From: Pigmentiphaga litoralis
GTDB lineage: Bacteria > Pseudomonadota > Gammaproteobacteria > Burkholderiales > Burkholderiaceae_B
Direction: 5' to 3'
Assembly (NCBI RefSeq): GCF_014651835.1
Contig: NZ_BMXQ01000001.1
Coordinates: 806,001 to 870,000 of the forward strand
Length of the DNA stretch: 64,000 nt
Each line of letters opens with the position of its first letter. The stretch's first letter is position 1. Below the pieces are notes generated by a model. That model saw only the letters and a program-made list of their open reading frames with translations. It did not search any database and had not been told where the DNA came from. A program made the position numbers and the translations under genes. Positions 9,373 to 17,697 of the stretch are shown here, one piece after another.

Positions 9373-9714
9373 ATGACCCCGAATCCCTTTCAGCAATGCA
9401 TCGACCAGTGCTACGCCTGCGCGGCGGCGTGCAACTACTGCGCGTCGGCTTGCCTGGCCGAACCTCACGCCGATGCCATGACCCAGTGCATCCGCCTTGA
9501 CATCGAGTGCGCAGAGATCTGCACGCTGGCGGCCAGCACCATGGCGCGCGAGGGCGCGTTTTCGTCCGAAGTGTGCGGCGTGTGCGCCAAGGTCTGCGAT
9601 GCCTGCGCCGCTGTGTGTGAAAAGCATGAGGCCGACCATTGTCAGCGCTGCGCCGCAGCCTGCCGGGCATGTGCGGAAGCCTGCCGCAGCATGTACGCGG
9701 GGCAGTCGAGCTGA
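9373..9714 (+). CDS. Four-helix-bundle copper-binding protein (Csp3/DUF326 type)
   Basis: A 113-residue protein with 19 cysteines (positions 9, 13, 16, 20, 23, 27, 39, 46, 50, 68, 71, 75, 78, 82, 90, 93, 97, 100 and 104), mostly spaced 3 or 4 residues apart so that they line the inside of helices. This is the pattern of bacterial copper storage proteins, which hold many Cu(I) ions in a four-helix bundle. There is no signal peptide, which fits the cytosolic Csp3 branch. Start supported by GGAGG 7 nt upstream. It is divergent from the PoxB-like gene and no copper regulator or exporter adjoins it. Some members were earlier labelled ferredoxin; no iron-sulfur fold is expected here. Confidence 0.85.
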   Translation: MTPNPFQQCIDQCYACAAACNYCASACLAEPHADAMTQCIRLDIECAEICTLAASTMAREGAFSSEVCGVCAKVCDACAAVCEKHEADHCQRCAAACRACAEACRSMYAGQSS

Positions 9715-9762
9715 GGACGGGCCGCCGCGGCGGCGAACACCCCACCCGCTGGCACTTCGCAC

Positions 9763-9800
9763 ATTGACGAGCAGAAAGTTGCTCGTCAATAGCTTGTTTT
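9763..9800 (+). terminator. Probable terminator after the copper-binding protein gene
   Basis: Perfect 11-bp stem ATTGACGAGCA / TGCTCGTCAAT with a 6-nt loop, followed by AGCTTGTTTT. The T-rich tail is short. Two smaller hairpins with the same GAGCAG core follow (9801-9830). Confidence 0.5.
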
Positions 9801-9992
9801 GAGCAGGCTCATTGTTGAGCAGAAGCTGCTTAAGGGCGCCGATGTTTTACATGCATGGGCGGGGCACCCTGCGCAGGGCTCGTTCTGTGAGACGGTCCAG
9901 GACCGACGTCAACGGTCGGGCAGCATGGGGAGAACCGTTCGGTACGGCTCTTGCTAATGCTGTGTTGCGATCATGTTGACGAGGATGATGCG

Positions 9993-10742
9993 ATGCGCAG
10001 CGAGGGGACGGGGCCGTTGGGGCGGGTGATGGTGATTTCGCCTCATCTCGATGATGCGGTGTTTTCATGCGGCGAACTGTTGAGCGCCCATCCCCACGCC
10101 ACGGTCGCGACGATCTTTGCGGGGACGCCGCCCGCGGGCCACACGACAACCGACTGGGATCGTGCCTGCGGTTTCCGGTCCGCCTGCGAGGCGATGGTCG
10201 CGCGGCGCAACGAAGACGCCAGTGCCTTGCTTACGCTGGGCGCGCGGCCCGTGTGGCTGAACTTCCTGGACAGTCAGTACTGCGACGGTTCGGCCGGTGC
10301 TACCGCACCGCAGGCCGACGACATTGCAGAGTCGATTGCGTTGCTTGTCACCCGCGAGCAACCCGATGCCGTGCTGTTTCCGCTGGGGCTGTTCCATTCC
10401 GATCATGACCTGGCGCATCGCGCCTGCCTGGCCGCCTGGCAGGCACGGTCGAGCCAGGTCTTGCCGGGCCAGCCGTCGCCGCGATGGCTGGCGTATGAAG
10501 ATGCCCTGTACCGCCGCATGGACGGCTTGCGCGAGCAGCGTCTGGCGGGAATGAACGAAAGCGGGGTGCGGGCCAGCGTCTATCCAGTGACGTGGCAGGG
10601 CGACCGTGCCGCCAAGGCTGCGGCGGTCGCGTGCTACGCCAGTCAGTTGAAGGCATTCGGGCCGGGCGGTTATGACGACACCGCCGATCCGGAAGGATAT
10701 TGGTCGCTGGACCGGGCAGGGTTGCTCCATGCGGCAGCCTGA
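9993..10742 (+). CDS. PIG-L/LmbE-family N-acetylglucosamine deacetylase-like protein
   Basis: A 249-residue zinc-dependent deacetylase of the PIG-L family, which removes acetyl groups from GlcNAc-type sugars in mycothiol, bacillithiol, GPI or antibiotic pathways. The metal motif SPHLDDAVF gives H18, D20 and D21, and a later HSDHDLAH supplies the remaining histidines. I chose the ATG at 9993 because GAGG stands 8 nt upstream; a further in-frame start exists 42 nt earlier without a ribosome site. First gene of the glycan cluster; it overlaps the next by 14 nt. It may deacetylate a hexosamine of the glycan, which is inference. Confidence 0.8.
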   Translation: MRSEGTGPLGRVMVISPHLDDAVFSCGELLSAHPHATVATIFAGTPPAGHTTTDWDRACGFRSACEAMVARRNEDASALLTLGARPVWLNFLDSQYCDGSAGATAPQADDIAESIALLVTREQPDAVLFPLGLFHSDHDLAHRACLAAWQARSSQVLPGQPSPRWLAYEDALYRRMDGLREQRLAGMNESGVRASVYPVTWQGDRAAKAAAVACYASQLKAFGPGGYDDTADPEGYWSLDRAGLLHAAA

Positions 10743-11700
10743 CACGATGCAGGTCCCGACCCCGCCCTTGCCCGTGACCCGCCTGGAAGGCCCGCCGCCG
10801 CCCACCGTCAGCATCGTCGTGCTGACCTACAACCGCCGCGAGGTGGTGCGGCAGACCGTGGCGTCATTGAAGGCCTTGAATGAGTCGTGGCCCATTGTTG
10901 TGGTCGACAACGGATCGACCGACGGCACGGCCGATGCCCTGGCGGCAGAGCATCCCGATGTGATGCTGGTGCGCTGCGACTGCAACCTGGGCGCGGCCGG
11001 GCGCAATGCTGGTGTGGACGTGGTCAAGACGCCTTACGTGGCGTTCTGCGACGACGACACCTGCTGGCAGCCGGGCGCATTGGCGCATGCGGCCCACATT
11101 CTGGACCGGCATCCGGAGGTGGCCGTGGTCAACGCGCGCATCCTGGTCGGCCCGGCGAATGAAGAAGACCCGACGTGCACGCTCATGTCGCGCAGTCCGC
11201 TGTCGGCCGGCGGCCTGCCCGGTCATCGCCTGCTGGGCTTCATGGCGGGCGCCAGCGTGATGCGGGCGGACGCCTACCGGGACTGTGGCGGATACAGCCG
11301 GAAGCTGTTCATCGGCGGCGAAGAAATGCTGCTGGCCTACGACCTGGCCGCGCGGGATTGGGCCATGGTGTATTGCGCCGGTGTGGTGACCCGGCATGAC
11401 CCGTCCTTGCTGCGCGACGCCGTGCGGCGCCGGTCGCTGCTGGTGCGCAATGCGATCTGGATCGCCTGGATGCGGCTGCCGGTGCGTGACGCGCTGGACG
11501 AGACCTGGCGTGCCTGGCGCCAGGCGGTGGCCGAGAGGCACCCCCTGACGACGCTGGCCGACACGCTGCGGGGGATGCCTTGGGCGCTGTCGCGTCGGCG
11601 TGTCATCCCGGTACCGGTCCGCGTCATGTATCGCCGCCTGGCCCGGGCCGAGCGCGCACGCGACGGCGCCAGCGAAATGAAAGGAGAACGCCTTGCCTGA
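10729..11700 (+). CDS. Glycosyltransferase family 2
   Basis: A 323-residue inverting GT-A-fold glycosyltransferase. Visible are the nucleotide-sugar entry strand VSIVVLTYNRREVV, VVDNGSTDGT, and the metal-binding FCDDDTCW (DxD-like) near residue 105. Its C-terminus is basic and contains no clear membrane span, so it is likely cytosolic or peripheral. The start overlaps the deacetylase gene by 14 nt; an alternative ATG at 10747 would remove six residues. Donor and acceptor sugars are unknown. Confidence 0.85.
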   Translation: MRQPDTMQVPTPPLPVTRLEGPPPPTVSIVVLTYNRREVVRQTVASLKALNESWPIVVVDNGSTDGTADALAAEHPDVMLVRCDCNLGAAGRNAGVDVVKTPYVAFCDDDTCWQPGALAHAAHILDRHPEVAVVNARILVGPANEEDPTCTLMSRSPLSAGGLPGHRLLGFMAGASVMRADAYRDCGGYSRKLFIGGEEMLLAYDLAARDWAMVYCAGVVTRHDPSLLRDAVRRRSLLVRNAIWIAWMRLPVRDALDETWRAWRQAVAERHPLTTLADTLRGMPWALSRRRVIPVPVRVMYRRLARAERARDGASEMKGERLA

Positions 11701-11855
11701 TCCCGACGATGGCCTGATGACGCGCACCCGGTCCATGCCACATCGGCCCCCGATGACTTCCGACGGCAGGTTGCGACCGCGACCCGGCCTGACAGCACCC
11801 CCACACACGGCACGGCGACGTGGCGCGATGGTTTCCATCTAATAGGAAAACGGTC

Positions 11856-13166
11856 ATGCAGAAAATTGCGATGGTCAGCGAGCATGCGTCGCCGCTGGGA
11901 CATGCGGGCAGCGTGGACAGCGGCGGACAGAACGTCTATGTGGCCAACGTTGCCCGGCAGCTTGCCGCGCGCGGGCACGCAGTCGACGTCTTCACGCGCA
12001 AGGACAGCGCCGTCCTGCCCGAGGTGATCAACTGGATGCCGGGCGTGCGCATCATCAACGTGCCGGCGGGGCCGGCGCGCCAGTTGCCCAAGGAACAGTT
12101 GCTGCCCTACATGACCGAGTTCGGACGTTGGATGCTGGACTTCTGCCGAAAAGAACGCCGCCCGTATGACGTGGTGCACGCCAACTTCTTCATGTCGGGC
12201 CTGGCGGCCCTGCCGGTGCGGGAGCAGTTGAAGGTGCCGCTGGTCATGACCTTCCATGCGCTGGGCAAGGTGCGCCGCCAGCATCAGGGGGAAGCGGACC
12301 AGTTTCCGGCGGCGCGGTTCGGCATCGAGGAGCGCCTGGTGCGCGAAGCCGATCGCATCGTGGCGGAATGTCCGCAGGATTACGCTGACCTGACCCAGCT
12401 GTATGGCGCGACACCCGAACGTATTTCTGTCGTGCCCTGCGGGTTCGATGCGCAGGAGTTTTCGCCGATGCCGATGGCGCAGGCGCGTGCCGCGCTGGGA
12501 TGGGATCCGGACGCGTTTACCATGCTGCAGCTGGGCCGCATGGTGCCACGCAAGGGCGTGGACAACGTGATCCGTGCGGTGGGCGAGTTGCGCCGCCACC
12601 ATGGCATCGATGCCCATCTGTATGTCGTGGGGGGCAATTCGGCCGAACCCAACGAGATCGCCACGCCTGAACTGGGCCGGCTGCGCGGCATTGCCGATGC
12701 GTGCGGCGCCCTGGATCTGGTGCGCTTCGTGGGGCGCCGCGATCGCGACGCCCTGCGCACCTTCTATTGCGCGACGGATGTGTTCGCGACCACGCCCTGG
12801 TACGAGCCGTTCGGCATCACGCCGGTCGAAGCGATGGCCTGCGGCAAGGCGGTCATCGGGTCGGCCGTGGGCGGCATCAAGGCCACCGTGCGCGATGGCG
12901 AAACCGGTTTCCTGGTGCCGGCGCGCGACCCGATCGCCATGGCCGAGCGGCTGGCGATCCTGGCAAAGGATCCGGCGCTGTGCGCACGCTTTGGCGAGGC
13001 GGGCCATGCGCGGGCGCGCCAGTTCTATTCCTGGACACGCGTCGCGCAGGACCTGCTGGCGGTGTATGCGCAGGCGGCGACTCCGGCCGATGCGCCGGTC
13101 GGCGCGCGCGCCCCGGCCCAGACATCGGCCGCGGCATCGCGCGCCCGTGTCGTGATCATGGAGTGA
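11856..13166 (+). CDS. Glycosyltransferase family 4 (sucrose-phosphate-synthase-like)
   Basis: A 436-residue retaining GT-B-fold glycosyltransferase. The N-terminal DSGGQNVYVANVAR is typical of the sucrose-phosphate synthase and MshA-like branch, and the C-terminal domain carries GRMVPRKGVDN and the EPFGITPVEAMACG sugar-nucleotide motif. Start chosen at MQKIAM, 9 nt after GGA within GGAAAACGGTC; nearly the same leader precedes ugd at 20892. The preceding 155 nt carry no convincing gene. The tail after residue ~405 is Ala/Pro-rich and probably disordered. Sucrose synthesis is not implied; the cluster context favours polysaccharide assembly. Confidence 0.85.
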   Translation: MQKIAMVSEHASPLGHAGSVDSGGQNVYVANVARQLAARGHAVDVFTRKDSAVLPEVINWMPGVRIINVPAGPARQLPKEQLLPYMTEFGRWMLDFCRKERRPYDVVHANFFMSGLAALPVREQLKVPLVMTFHALGKVRRQHQGEADQFPAARFGIEERLVREADRIVAECPQDYADLTQLYGATPERISVVPCGFDAQEFSPMPMAQARAALGWDPDAFTMLQLGRMVPRKGVDNVIRAVGELRRHHGIDAHLYVVGGNSAEPNEIATPELGRLRGIADACGALDLVRFVGRRDRDALRTFYCATDVFATTPWYEPFGITPVEAMACGKAVIGSAVGGIKATVRDGETGFLVPARDPIAMAERLAILAKDPALCARFGEAGHARARQFYSWTRVAQDLLAVYAQAATPADAPVGARAPAQTSAAASRARVVIME

Positions 13167-13240
13167 ATCCTGCGATGTCCAGCCAACACCAGATTTTCAT
13201 GCAAGGCAACGAAGCGCCCCGGACGGGCGCGGAGGATCCG

Positions 13241-13867
13241 ATGTCCCCCTTCACGCCGGGCCGCGCCCAGGCCGCCCGCTCGTCGCGCGCTGGTGCGATC
13301 TTTCTGGACAAGGACGGCACCGTGCTTGAAGACGTGCCTTATAACGTCGACCCCGCGCAGATGCGGTTCGCGCCCGGCGCGCGCGAGGGCCTGCGCGAGC
13401 TCGCGCGCTGCGGCTTGCCCTTGATCGTGGTCAGCAACCAGTCGGGCATCGCGCTGGGCCGGTTCGATGAAGTCGCCCTGGACGCAGTGCATCTGCGGCT
13501 GGCCGAAATGTTCGATGAAGCCGGTGCGGATCTGGCCGACTTCTATTACTGCCCGCATCACCCGGATGGCCCGGTGCGGAAATATGCCGTGGCCTGCGCG
13601 TGCCGCAAGCCGGCGTCGGGGATGTTCGAGCAGGCTGCGCGCGAACGCCGCGTGGCGCTGGAGCGGTCCTGGATGATCGGTGACATCCTCCACGATATCG
13701 AGGCGGGCCGGCGCGTGGGGTGTCAGACCATCCTGATCGACAACGGCAACGAGACCGAGTGGCAGATGACGCCCGAGCGCACGCCGCACTTTCGTTGCCC
13801 GGACTTTTTGGCCGCCGCCAAGCTGGTATGCGAGCAGCTGGCCTTGCCGCAAGGGAGCGGCACATGA
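13241..13867 (+). CDS. GmhB-like D-glycero-D-manno-heptose bisphosphatase (HAD family)
   Basis: A 208-residue HAD phosphatase. The nucleophile motif FLDKDGTV (D23, D25), SNQSGI, the CRKPASGM lysine loop and the IGDILHDIEAG acidic motif are all present. The zinc loop characteristic of GmhB is also kept: CPHH followed by CAC just before CRKP. GmhB removes the 1- or 7-phosphate of heptose bisphosphate on the way to ADP- or GDP-heptose. GGAGG 5 nt before the ATG at 13241 decides the start; in-frame ATGs at 13175 and 13199 lack such a site. The other heptose genes (gmhA, hldE) are not in the window. Two heptosyltransferase-like genes nearby fit this role. Confidence 0.82.
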   Translation: MSPFTPGRAQAARSSRAGAIFLDKDGTVLEDVPYNVDPAQMRFAPGAREGLRELARCGLPLIVVSNQSGIALGRFDEVALDAVHLRLAEMFDEAGADLADFYYCPHHPDGPVRKYAVACACRKPASGMFEQAARERRVALERSWMIGDILHDIEAGRRVGCQTILIDNGNETEWQMTPERTPHFRCPDFLAAAKLVCEQLALPQGSGT

Positions 13868-14952
13868 CCGCGCCCTGGGACGGCGTGCGCCGCATCCTGG
13901 CGGTGCGCCTGGACAACCTGGGCGACGTGCTGATGTCGACCCCGGCGCTCAGTGCACTGAAGGCATCGTTTCCCGGAGCGCAACTGACCCTGATGGCGTC
14001 GCCATCAGGCGCCGCCATCACGCCATTCCTGCCGTGCATTGACGATGTGATCGTTTATGACGCGCCCTGGGTCAAGTCCAATGGCACCGCAGAGGGCAGC
14101 GCCGATCTGGCGATGGCCGAGCGGCTGCGCGGCATGGCGTTCGACGCCGCAGTCATCTTCACCGTTTACAGCCAGAGCGCGCTGCCGGCAGCCATGCTGT
14201 GCCGCTTTGCGGGCATTCCGCGCGTGCTGGCGCATTGCCGTGAGAACCCCTACCGGCTGCTGACCGACTGGGTCCGCGATACGGCGGTGGAAGACAACGG
14301 TCGCCACGAGACCCAGCGCCAGCTGGACCTGGTGCGGACCGTGGGCGCGACGGTAGCCGACGAACGGCTGGTGTTTCGTGTAGCGCCTGCCGACCGCACC
14401 AATCTGCGCACCAAGCTCGCGGCGCGTGGCGTGGCGGCGGGCCGGGGCTGGACGCTGGTCCACCCGGGCGCCACCGCGCCGTCGCGCCGGTATCCGGCCG
14501 ACCGTTTTGCGACGGTGGCGCGCACGCTGAGCGACGATGGCCGCGGCCCGGTGCTGGTGACCGGCGGGACGGACGAGGCGGAACTGGCGGGTGCGGTCGC
14601 GGCGCAGGCAGGCCGGGGCGTCATCAGCATCGCCGGCACGCTGACCCTGGGCGAGTTTGCCGCCCTGATCGCAGACGCGGCGCTGCTGGTGTCGAACAAC
14701 AGCGGTCCCGTGCACCTGGCGGCTGCGCTTGGCACCCCGGTGGTGGACCTGTACGCGCTCACCAATCCGCAGCACACCCCGTGGCAGGTACCCAGCCGGG
14801 TGCTGTTCCACGACGTGCCCTGCAAGTTCTGCTATCGCAGCGAGTGCCCGCAGGGGCATCACCAGTGCTTGCGCGGCGTGACGCCCGAGACAGTGATTGC
14901 CGCGGCCAAAGAACTGCATACGGAAGCTCATCCTTTGGAACCCGCGGCCTGA
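13864..14952 (+). CDS. Glycosyltransferase family 9, heptosyltransferase-like
   Basis: A 362-residue GT-B enzyme of the ADP-heptose:LPS heptosyltransferase family. Family features are the N-terminal VRLDNLGDVLMSTPAL, the central HPGATAPSRRYP and the C-terminal VSNNSGPVHLAAALGTPVV. A cysteine-bearing CKFCYRSECPQGHHQC near the end is also seen in other GT9 proteins. The start overlaps the phosphatase gene stop (ATGA), so the two are translationally coupled. Likely transfers heptose or a related sugar; exact linkage unknown. Confidence 0.85.
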   Translation: MTAPWDGVRRILAVRLDNLGDVLMSTPALSALKASFPGAQLTLMASPSGAAITPFLPCIDDVIVYDAPWVKSNGTAEGSADLAMAERLRGMAFDAAVIFTVYSQSALPAAMLCRFAGIPRVLAHCRENPYRLLTDWVRDTAVEDNGRHETQRQLDLVRTVGATVADERLVFRVAPADRTNLRTKLAARGVAAGRGWTLVHPGATAPSRRYPADRFATVARTLSDDGRGPVLVTGGTDEAELAGAVAAQAGRGVISIAGTLTLGEFAALIADAALLVSNNSGPVHLAAALGTPVVDLYALTNPQHTPWQVPSRVLFHDVPCKFCYRSECPQGHHQCLRGVTPETVIAAAKELHTEAHPLEPAA

Positions 14953-14977
14953 GCCGGCCGCACAAGGAGTCATCAGC

Positions 14978-16717
14978 ATGTACACATTGGGCATCAATGC
15001 GGTGTATCACGACTGCTCGGCCACCCTGGTCCACGACGGGGTGGTGGTCGCCGCGGCAGAAGAGGAACGCTTTACGCACGTCAAGCATGGCAAGCGGCCG
15101 GTGCCGTTCACGACCTGGCAGCTGCCATTTCATGCCATCGACTATTGCCTGAGCGTCGCCGGTATTTCGCTGGCCGACGTCGACCACTTTGCCTATTCGT
15201 ACGACCCTGCGCTGCTGCTGGGCGCAAAAAAGGACGACGCAAGCATCACGCTGCCCCTGAATCCGTCGGCCGCGCGCGCCGCCGACACCAACGGGTCGCC
15301 GTGGGACCCGCTGTTCTTGTGCTACATCGTGAATGCGCCCGGACAGCTCGCCAATGGCGCGCCGCATCACCTGGAAAAACGCTTTCGCGGCGTCACGCCC
15401 GAAAGCATTGCAGCCAAGTGGCACTACGTCGAACACCATCTGGCGCACGAGGCCAGCGCCTACCTGGCGTCGCCGTTCGAGAACACGGCGGTGCTGACGA
15501 TGGACGGCCGCGGCGAGCGCGCCACCACCAGTTATGGCCACTTCGTGAACGGGCATTACCGCCGGATCAAGCAGGTGAACCTGCCGCATTCGCTGGGTCT
15601 GCTGTACGAAGACCTGACCCGCTACCTGGGCTTCCTGCATTCGTCGGACGAATACAAGGTGATGGCGCTGGCCTCGTACGGCGAGCCGCGTTTCGTGCGG
15701 GAATTCGAAGAGATCGTGCAGGTGGACAACGAGGGCAACTACACGGTGGCCCCGGTCGATTTCGTGCAGAAGTTCGGGCCGGCGCGCGAGCGGGGCGGTC
15801 CGCTGGAAGCCATTCACTATGACATCGCCCATTCCCTGCAGCATGTGCTGGAAGAAACCGTCAAGAAGATGGCCGCGTGGCTGCATCGCGAGACGGGCGC
15901 CGACAAGCTGTGCATGGCGGGCGGCGTCGCGTTGAACTGCGTAATGAATGCCCGGCTGCGCGAGCACGGGCCGTTCAGCGAGATCTGGGTGCAGCCGGCG
16001 GCAGGCGATTCGGGCACGTCGCTGGGCGCGGCACTGTGGGTGGACCGCGAGCAGCGCGGGCCGGCCGCCAAACGCTGGGTGATGCACCACGCCTTCCTGG
16101 GCCCCGAATACAGCGATGCCGAGATCGAGCAATTCCTGAAGCGTTCGAAGCTGAAGTATCGCAAGCTGGACAACGTGGCCGAAGACGTGGCCGAACTGCT
16201 GGCGCAAAACAAGATCATCGGGTGGTTCCAGGGCCGCCTGGAGTTTGGACCGCGAGCCCTGGGCGCGCGGTCCATTCTGGCCTCGCCGATCGACCCCGAG
16301 ATGCAGTCCATCCTGAACGAGATCAAGGATCGGGAGGACTTTCGCCCGGTTGCCCCTGCCGTGATCGAAGACCGTGCGCGTGACTGGTTTGCTACCGACC
16401 GGCCCGGACCGATCGTGGCGCCGTTCATGCTCTTCATTTTCGACGTGCTGCCCGAGAAGGCCGACCGGATTCCGGCCGTGCGCCACACCGACGGCACGGC
16501 GCGGGTGCAGACGGTGCGCCGCGACCAGCATCCGCTCTATCACGATCTGCTGGCGGCCTTCGAGCGCCACACCGGGGTGCCCGTGCTGGTCAACACCTCG
16601 TTCAATACCCGCGGCGAGCCGGTCGTGTGCTCGCCGCGTGATGCCATCGAGTCGTTCTGGACGTCGCCGCTGGATGCGCTCTCGATCGGTTCCTTCCTGC
16701 TGGAAAAATCGGCATGA
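14978..16717 (+). CDS. NodU/TobZ-family O-carbamoyltransferase
   Basis: A 579-residue enzyme that transfers a carbamoyl group from carbamoyl phosphate, through carbamoyl-adenylate, to a hydroxyl of a sugar or natural product. The N-terminal Kae1-like domain carries the metal-binding EHHLAHEAS (H153, H154, H157), the MDGRGE phosphate loop and the AGGVALN motif; the C-terminal YrdC-like domain carries GWFQGRLEFGPRALG. Full family length. AAGGAGT stands 7 nt before the ATG. It lies between two glycosyltransferases and overlaps the next gene by ATGA, so a sugar of the glycan is the natural acceptor. Confidence 0.9.
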   Translation: MYTLGINAVYHDCSATLVHDGVVVAAAEEERFTHVKHGKRPVPFTTWQLPFHAIDYCLSVAGISLADVDHFAYSYDPALLLGAKKDDASITLPLNPSAARAADTNGSPWDPLFLCYIVNAPGQLANGAPHHLEKRFRGVTPESIAAKWHYVEHHLAHEASAYLASPFENTAVLTMDGRGERATTSYGHFVNGHYRRIKQVNLPHSLGLLYEDLTRYLGFLHSSDEYKVMALASYGEPRFVREFEEIVQVDNEGNYTVAPVDFVQKFGPARERGGPLEAIHYDIAHSLQHVLEETVKKMAAWLHRETGADKLCMAGGVALNCVMNARLREHGPFSEIWVQPAAGDSGTSLGAALWVDREQRGPAAKRWVMHHAFLGPEYSDAEIEQFLKRSKLKYRKLDNVAEDVAELLAQNKIIGWFQGRLEFGPRALGARSILASPIDPEMQSILNEIKDREDFRPVAPAVIEDRARDWFATDRPGPIVAPFMLFIFDVLPEKADRIPAVRHTDGTARVQTVRRDQHPLYHDLLAAFERHTGVPVLVNTSFNTRGEPVVCSPRDAIESFWTSPLDALSIGSFLLEKSA

Positions 16718-17697
16718 CGGTGATGGCTCCTTCCATGTCGGTGGTCGTGCCGACCTATCAGCGGCAGGACTTGCTCGAGCGCTGCCTGGTTGCGTTGCTG
16801 GCGCAGGACTACCCGGCGGACCGCTACGAAATCATCGTGGCCGACGATGGCCCGAGCGAGGCGACGCGGGACCTGGTGGCGCGCTTTGCCGCGCAACGTC
16901 CGAACGGTCCGGCGCTGGTGTATGTGCCGGTGGTCGGTACCCAAGGCCCGGCGGCCGCCCGCAATCGCGGGTGGGAGCGGGCGCGCGCCGAGGTGATCGC
17001 CTTTACGGACGACGACACCGTGCCTGCGCCGATGTGGCTGACCGAAGGCGAGAAGGTCATGGCCGGCGGCCCGGCCGCGGCCATGGGCCGCATCGAGATG
17101 CCGCTGCCGCCCAACCCGACCGACTTCGAGCTGGACTCGAGCGGGCTGACCCGCGCGGAATTCGCCACCGCGAATTGTTTCGTCCGCAAGTCTGCCCTGA
17201 GGGAAATCGGCGGATTCGATGAACGGTTCACGATGGCCTGGCGGGAAGACTCGGACCTGCAGTTCATGTTGCTGTCACGCGGCCACACTATCGTCAATGC
17301 GCCGGCTGCGTTGGTGGTGCACCCGGTGCGCTCCGCGCCGCGCGGGGTCAGTGTCAGCCAGCAGAAGAAGGTGTGCTTCGATGCCTTGCTTCACAAGAAA
17401 CACCCGACGCTCTTTCGCGAACGCATCCGGCGCGGGCCGCCGTGGAGCTACATCGTCATTGTCCTGAGCATTCTTGCGCTGGTCGTTGCGCTGGCGATCG
17501 ATAACGCCGCCCTGGGCTGGGTCGCTCTGACGGTGTGGGCCGCGTTGACGCTGCGGTTCTTTGCCCTGCGGATCCGGCATACGTCACGTGACCCGGCGCA
17601 CGTGATCGAGATGCTGGTGACGTCGATCCTGATTCCGCCACTGTCGATCTTCTGGGGCATCGTGGGCGCCCTGCGTTTCAGGACGGCGCTGGTATGA
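16714..17697 (+). CDS. Glycosyltransferase family 2 with C-terminal membrane anchors
   Basis: A 327-residue GT2 enzyme. MSVVVPTYQRQDLLERC begins the GT-A fold, AFTDDDTVP is the DxD metal motif, and REDSDLQFMLL is the catalytic ED region. Two hydrophobic segments (about residues 248-285 with YIVIVLSILALVVALA) and a third near 300-320 anchor it to the inner membrane, placing the active site on the cytosolic face. It is translationally coupled on both sides by ATGA overlaps. Donor unknown. Confidence 0.87.
   Translation: MTVMAPSMSVVVPTYQRQDLLERCLVALLAQDYPADRYEIIVADDGPSEATRDLVARFAAQRPNGPALVYVPVVGTQGPAAARNRGWERARAEVIAFTDDDTVPAPMWLTEGEKVMAGGPAAAMGRIEMPLPPNPTDFELDSSGLTRAEFATANCFVRKSALREIGGFDERFTMAWREDSDLQFMLLSRGHTIVNAPAALVVHPVRSAPRGVSVSQQKKVCFDALLHKKHPTLFRERIRRGPPWSYIVIVLSILALVVALAIDNAALGWVALTVWAALTLRFFALRIRHTSRDPAHVIEMLVTSILIPPLSIFWGIVGALRFRTALV

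Noticed and set aside
11717-11842. A 41-residue ORF between the GT2 and GT4 genes
   Set aside because: It has no ribosome site, is Arg/Pro-rich and shows no recognisable feature.
13175-13240. Earlier starts for the GmhB-like gene
   Set aside because: The ATGs at 13175 and 13199 lack ribosome sites and would add a low-complexity leader, while GGAGG directly precedes 13241.
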